Assembly (NCBI GenBank): GCA_001643675.2
Contig: LSRY02000089.1
Location: 1-33,875 of the forward strand
DNA length: 33,875 nucleotides
Origin: Monocercomonoides exilis
Lineage: Eukaryota; Preaxostyla; Oxymonadida; Polymastigidae
Reading direction: 5' to 3'
Made by a program: the position numbers and the translations under genes. Shown piece after piece: positions 31,186 to 33,875 of this stretch. Numbering within the stretch: position 1 is the first letter of the stretch; each line of letters begins with the position of its first letter. Below the pieces are notes generated by a model. That model did not search any database. It worked only from the letters and a program-made list of their open reading frames with translations, and was not told where the DNA came from.

Positions 31186-31659
31186 TTCTTCGGAAATTTG
31201 AGCAAAAAACAGTGATAACCGAAGATACACATTTATCAACTTGAACCTCCGTTTCGTGTAAAAGAGGTTTTTGTTTTTGTGCTTTTTATTTACGCATTTA
31301 TGCATTTTTTTATAACGCTATCTTTAATTATTACAAATCAGAAATAAGACCTCCATTATTTTTTAGAAGGATCAGTGTACCAATCGAACAAAAGCTTTCA
31401 GTTTTACGGAGTTCAACTTGATGATTATTTTCACTTTGCAAAGCAAGATACTAATTGCAAAGAATAAAACTGATTATCGTTGACTGTACTCTTTCTCCAA
31501 GACAAAATTCAAATATTGAATAATGAAGAAATTGTGACTTCCAAAATTTTTTGAATGTGGATTGAATGTCAATAAACACAAATTTTTAAATTGAATGTAC
31601 AATCGTTCTTCTTCTTTTTCTCTTTCTACACCATTTTTTCCTTCTCAATCAAATTCATC

Positions 31660-31798
31660 CTCTTCTTCTTCTTCTTCTTCTTCTTCTTCATCTTCTTTTT
31701 CTTCTTCTTCATCATCATCATCATCATCTTCATCTTCTTCTTCTTCTTCTTCTTCTTCTTCTTTTTCTTCTTTTTCTTCTTTTTCTTCTTTTTCTTCT

Positions 31799-31830
<32 letters not shown>

Positions 31831-31913
31831 TTCTTCTTCTTCTTCTTCTTCTTCTTCTTTTTCTTTTTCTTTTTCTTTTTCTTTTTCTTTTTCTTCTTTT
31901 TCTTCTTCTTCCC
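31660..31913. repeat. Long TTC/TCT microsatellite
   Basis: About 250 bases of almost pure TTC triplets with TTT and TCA variants; homopurine on the minus strand. The apparent poly-Ser, poly-Phe and poly-Arg/Lys frames here are products of the repeat. Confidence 0.97.
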
Positions 31914-32359
31914 CTCTTCTGCATTGCCTACAGCTTCAACTCGTTCTGTTATGAATGCAACCGTTTTGAAAAATTCTGTAACTTTATGTGTAATTTTTCA
32001 AAGATATCATTATCAATTTAAACATTTTTTCTCATGCAAAAAAATGGGGGGAAAAAACGATGTATTATCAATGAATCTTTTTAAAATCCTGTTATATAAA
32101 TTTTTGTTAAAATTAAAATAATTAACTTTGCAATTTCAAATATATATATATATATTTGTTTCTTGGAAGTTTAGGTTTTCCAATATTTTTCAAAAAAATC
32201 AAAATTGAAATTAATCAAAGTTAGGCTAAATATAGAAAAATAAATAGGGTGATTTATAAACCCGAATATTTTTTTGAAAACCCGAACAAAAAATAAATGA
32301 ATTTATTTTTGTGTATCGTGTATTGATTTTGTTTAAAAAAATATTAATAATAAATATAA
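31914..32359. other. AT-rich flank of the DDE transposon
   Basis: This holds a short TA repeat (32142-32155) and two AACCCGAA motifs about 20 bases apart (about 32259-32286) just outside the transposase stop. They could be subterminal repeats of the transposon. No gene. Confidence 0.4.
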
Positions 32360-33812
32360 TCAACAAGCTCTCGTTTCACAATTTTTCGAGTATTTCTTTC
32401 TTTTTTCATCATCAGAAAAATCATCATTTAAAATTTTCAATGTTTTGAATATTCTTTTTCGGTTTTTCATCTTCAAACAAAGCCTTTTCAATTTCAACAT
32501 TATCTTTTTCTTCATTTTTGACTCTTTTCTTTCATCATTTTCTTTTTTCCATTCTAATAAAAATTCTTCATCGGTAATTAATTTTCCAAAATAATCAAAC
32601 CTTTTTGTTCTTTTCTTTAGAGTCACGGAAGGTTCTTTTGGCAGCTTGGCTAACACTTCGTGCCACTGATGTGACAGTACTCCGCTCTTCGCAAATGAAG
32701 ATTTTATTGTTGAAGGTAACAAAGAAGTTTGCAAAGCTTGTGGAAGCACATCAGCCAGTGCTTCTCGTCGCAAAACAACAGAAGAAGAAGAAGGCGCTTC
32801 ATAATTAGCATTTATTGTCTTTTTAAAAACAGCAAATACACCACGATCCAAAGGCTGTGCGATGTGAGTGGTATGGGGCACGAAGGTGACAACATCTATT
32901 GAAGAGTCGGCAAACCTTTTCCATAAGTCAGGCTGCGCTCTCGATGAATGCTAATCAAGAAGGAGAAGGCAACGTTCATCACTCTTCTTCAAAGTTTCTC
33001 TTCTTTGTGTGATCCCTGGAAGCAACACTTCTTCAGCATATTTGAGAAATAGCGCTTCAGTCATCCAGCCTTCATTTTCACCGCAAACATCCAACCGCGA
33101 ACTCAAAACAAGGCGCAGTTCATCAGGTAATTTGTGACAAGGCCACAGAACGACGCTTTTTAGGGAGTATCCATCAGCTGCACTTGCAATGGCGAGAGTT
33201 GCATAAAGCATGTTCATTGGCGTTTTGGAGAAACCAGCAGGCACGTCGAAAGGATTGAAAACAAGAGTCGAGAAAGAATCAGAGAGTCCAAGAGAAGATT
33301 CATCAATATTGAAGAGGAGAGAGTTAGAATAATGATGCGGATCATGAAGGTTTTGTGGAAGAGTGTAAAACGGAAGAAAAGTTTGTTGATTTGATGCAGA
33401 GAGCCTTTGGATGTCGACGTTTCGAGGGTGTGAAGCCTTAAGCTCGGGGTTCCTTTTGGTGTATTGATAGGGATATGCTTTAGAAATGTTCACTTCTTCA
33501 TCTTCTTCATCAAACTTGTCTTTTTCCTATCATTGATAACAGTGTTCATCTGAATATATAAAAATAGATAAATACAACAAATTAAAAATTGTGACAAACT
33601 AATTTCCTCATTTGCGCAGCATTGTAACTTGTCCCACTTTCACATTCGATTTTAAGCACTCCAAATATAGTTTCCTTTTCTTCCTGATTGAATAATTCTG
33701 GTCTTCCATTTTCCCTGCCTTCCTTCCTTTCCACAGCTGTAACTGCCCTATCAATTGCCGAGCGAGTAAAATTCTTTCATGTTTGTAGCATCTGCAACCC
33801 GAGCTTCTCCAT
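32360..33812 (-). pseudogene. pogo/Tigger-like DDE transposase, nearly intact
   Basis: The upstream exon (to 33600; visible from about 33812) has a CENP-B/Tc5-type helix-turn-helix region (FTRSAIDRAVTAVERKEGR). An intron at 33527-33599 (GTTTGT...GATAG) splices in phase to EKDKFDEEDEE. The second exon has all three acidic catalytic residues: NIDESSLG, LLLLD (about 32954) and QPLDRGVF (about 32840). A basic/acidic tail ends in TGA at 32360. The family uses these residues to cut and join transposon ends, usually at TA targets. One TAG (32951-32953) sits directly after the second catalytic Asp, where relatives have a small or polar residue before HSSR. A TGA lies in the first exon near 33798. Apart from these the frame is open, so the insertion is young. 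The start and the left terminal repeat lie outside the window. Confidence 0.85.
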
Positions 33813-33875
33813 TTGCGACAATTGTTGTAATACGTTCAAATCTGTTTTCAATATGCCGATATTGAAATGATCTCA

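Noticed and set aside
31591-32121. Poly-Phe, poly-Ser and poly-Arg ORFs
   Set aside because: Direct translation of the TTC microsatellite in different frames.
29954-32953. Possible reassignment of TAA/TAG to glutamine, suggested by the TAG after LLLLD, a TAA in the recombinase and a TAG at 17919
   Set aside because: eS30 ends at its usual C-terminus with TAA, the transposase uses CAA for Gln elsewhere, and most host genes end in TGA without needing readthrough. Standard code fits.
1-33875. tRNA, rRNA or CRISPR arrays
   Set aside because: No cloverleaf, conserved rRNA segments or spaced direct repeats were recognised by eye; a covariance search would be needed to exclude small RNAs.

Overview
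The window looks like nuclear DNA from a unicellular eukaryote. The evidence is spliceosomal introns with GT...AG ends, a cytosolic ribosomal protein gene (eS30), DHHC and SWIM/RING/ZZ proteins, and two kinds of eukaryotic DNA transposon relics. I cannot place the lineage from sequence alone. An intron-bearing, compact protist (for example an anaerobic flagellate) would fit, but this is a guess.

The window has three compositional blocks. Bases 1 to about 3,860 are AT-rich and hold decayed tyrosine-recombinase transposon copies and charged ORF fragments. Bases about 3,860-29,225 form a GC-rich block packed with long, low-complexity, fast-evolving genes whose coding strand is strongly purine-rich. 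Bases 29,225-33,875 are AT-rich again, with the eS30 gene, one unknown ORF, a large TTC repeat tract and a nearly intact pogo/Tigger-like DDE transposase. Intron donors resemble GT(T/G)TG in all blocks, so the GC-rich part belongs to the same genome.

Gene order in the GC block: a SWIM-RING-ZZ-RING ubiquitin ligase (+) with a very long tail; a secreted, membrane-anchored S41-type peptidase (-); an unrecognised (-) segment; a HEAT-like protein (+) with a KGE minisatellite; a cathepsin B-like peptidase that appears to be joined through a TIG-like and an EGF-like domain to a polytopic membrane protein (-); a charged hypothetical (-); a DHHC palmitoyltransferase (-); and coiled-coil/charged proteins (-). 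The S41 protein and the cathepsin fusion both place a peptidase on the outer face of a membrane, and the DHHC enzyme is a membrane-protein modifier. That is a shared theme, not a demonstrated pathway.

Many clearly conserved domains are split across frames, very often at runs of G or C. The simplest explanation is homopolymer length errors in the assembly, so gene models below are spans with several frame breaks, not clean ORFs. The most unusual item is the apparent peptidase-TIG-EGF-multipass membrane protein at 18,550-23,965.
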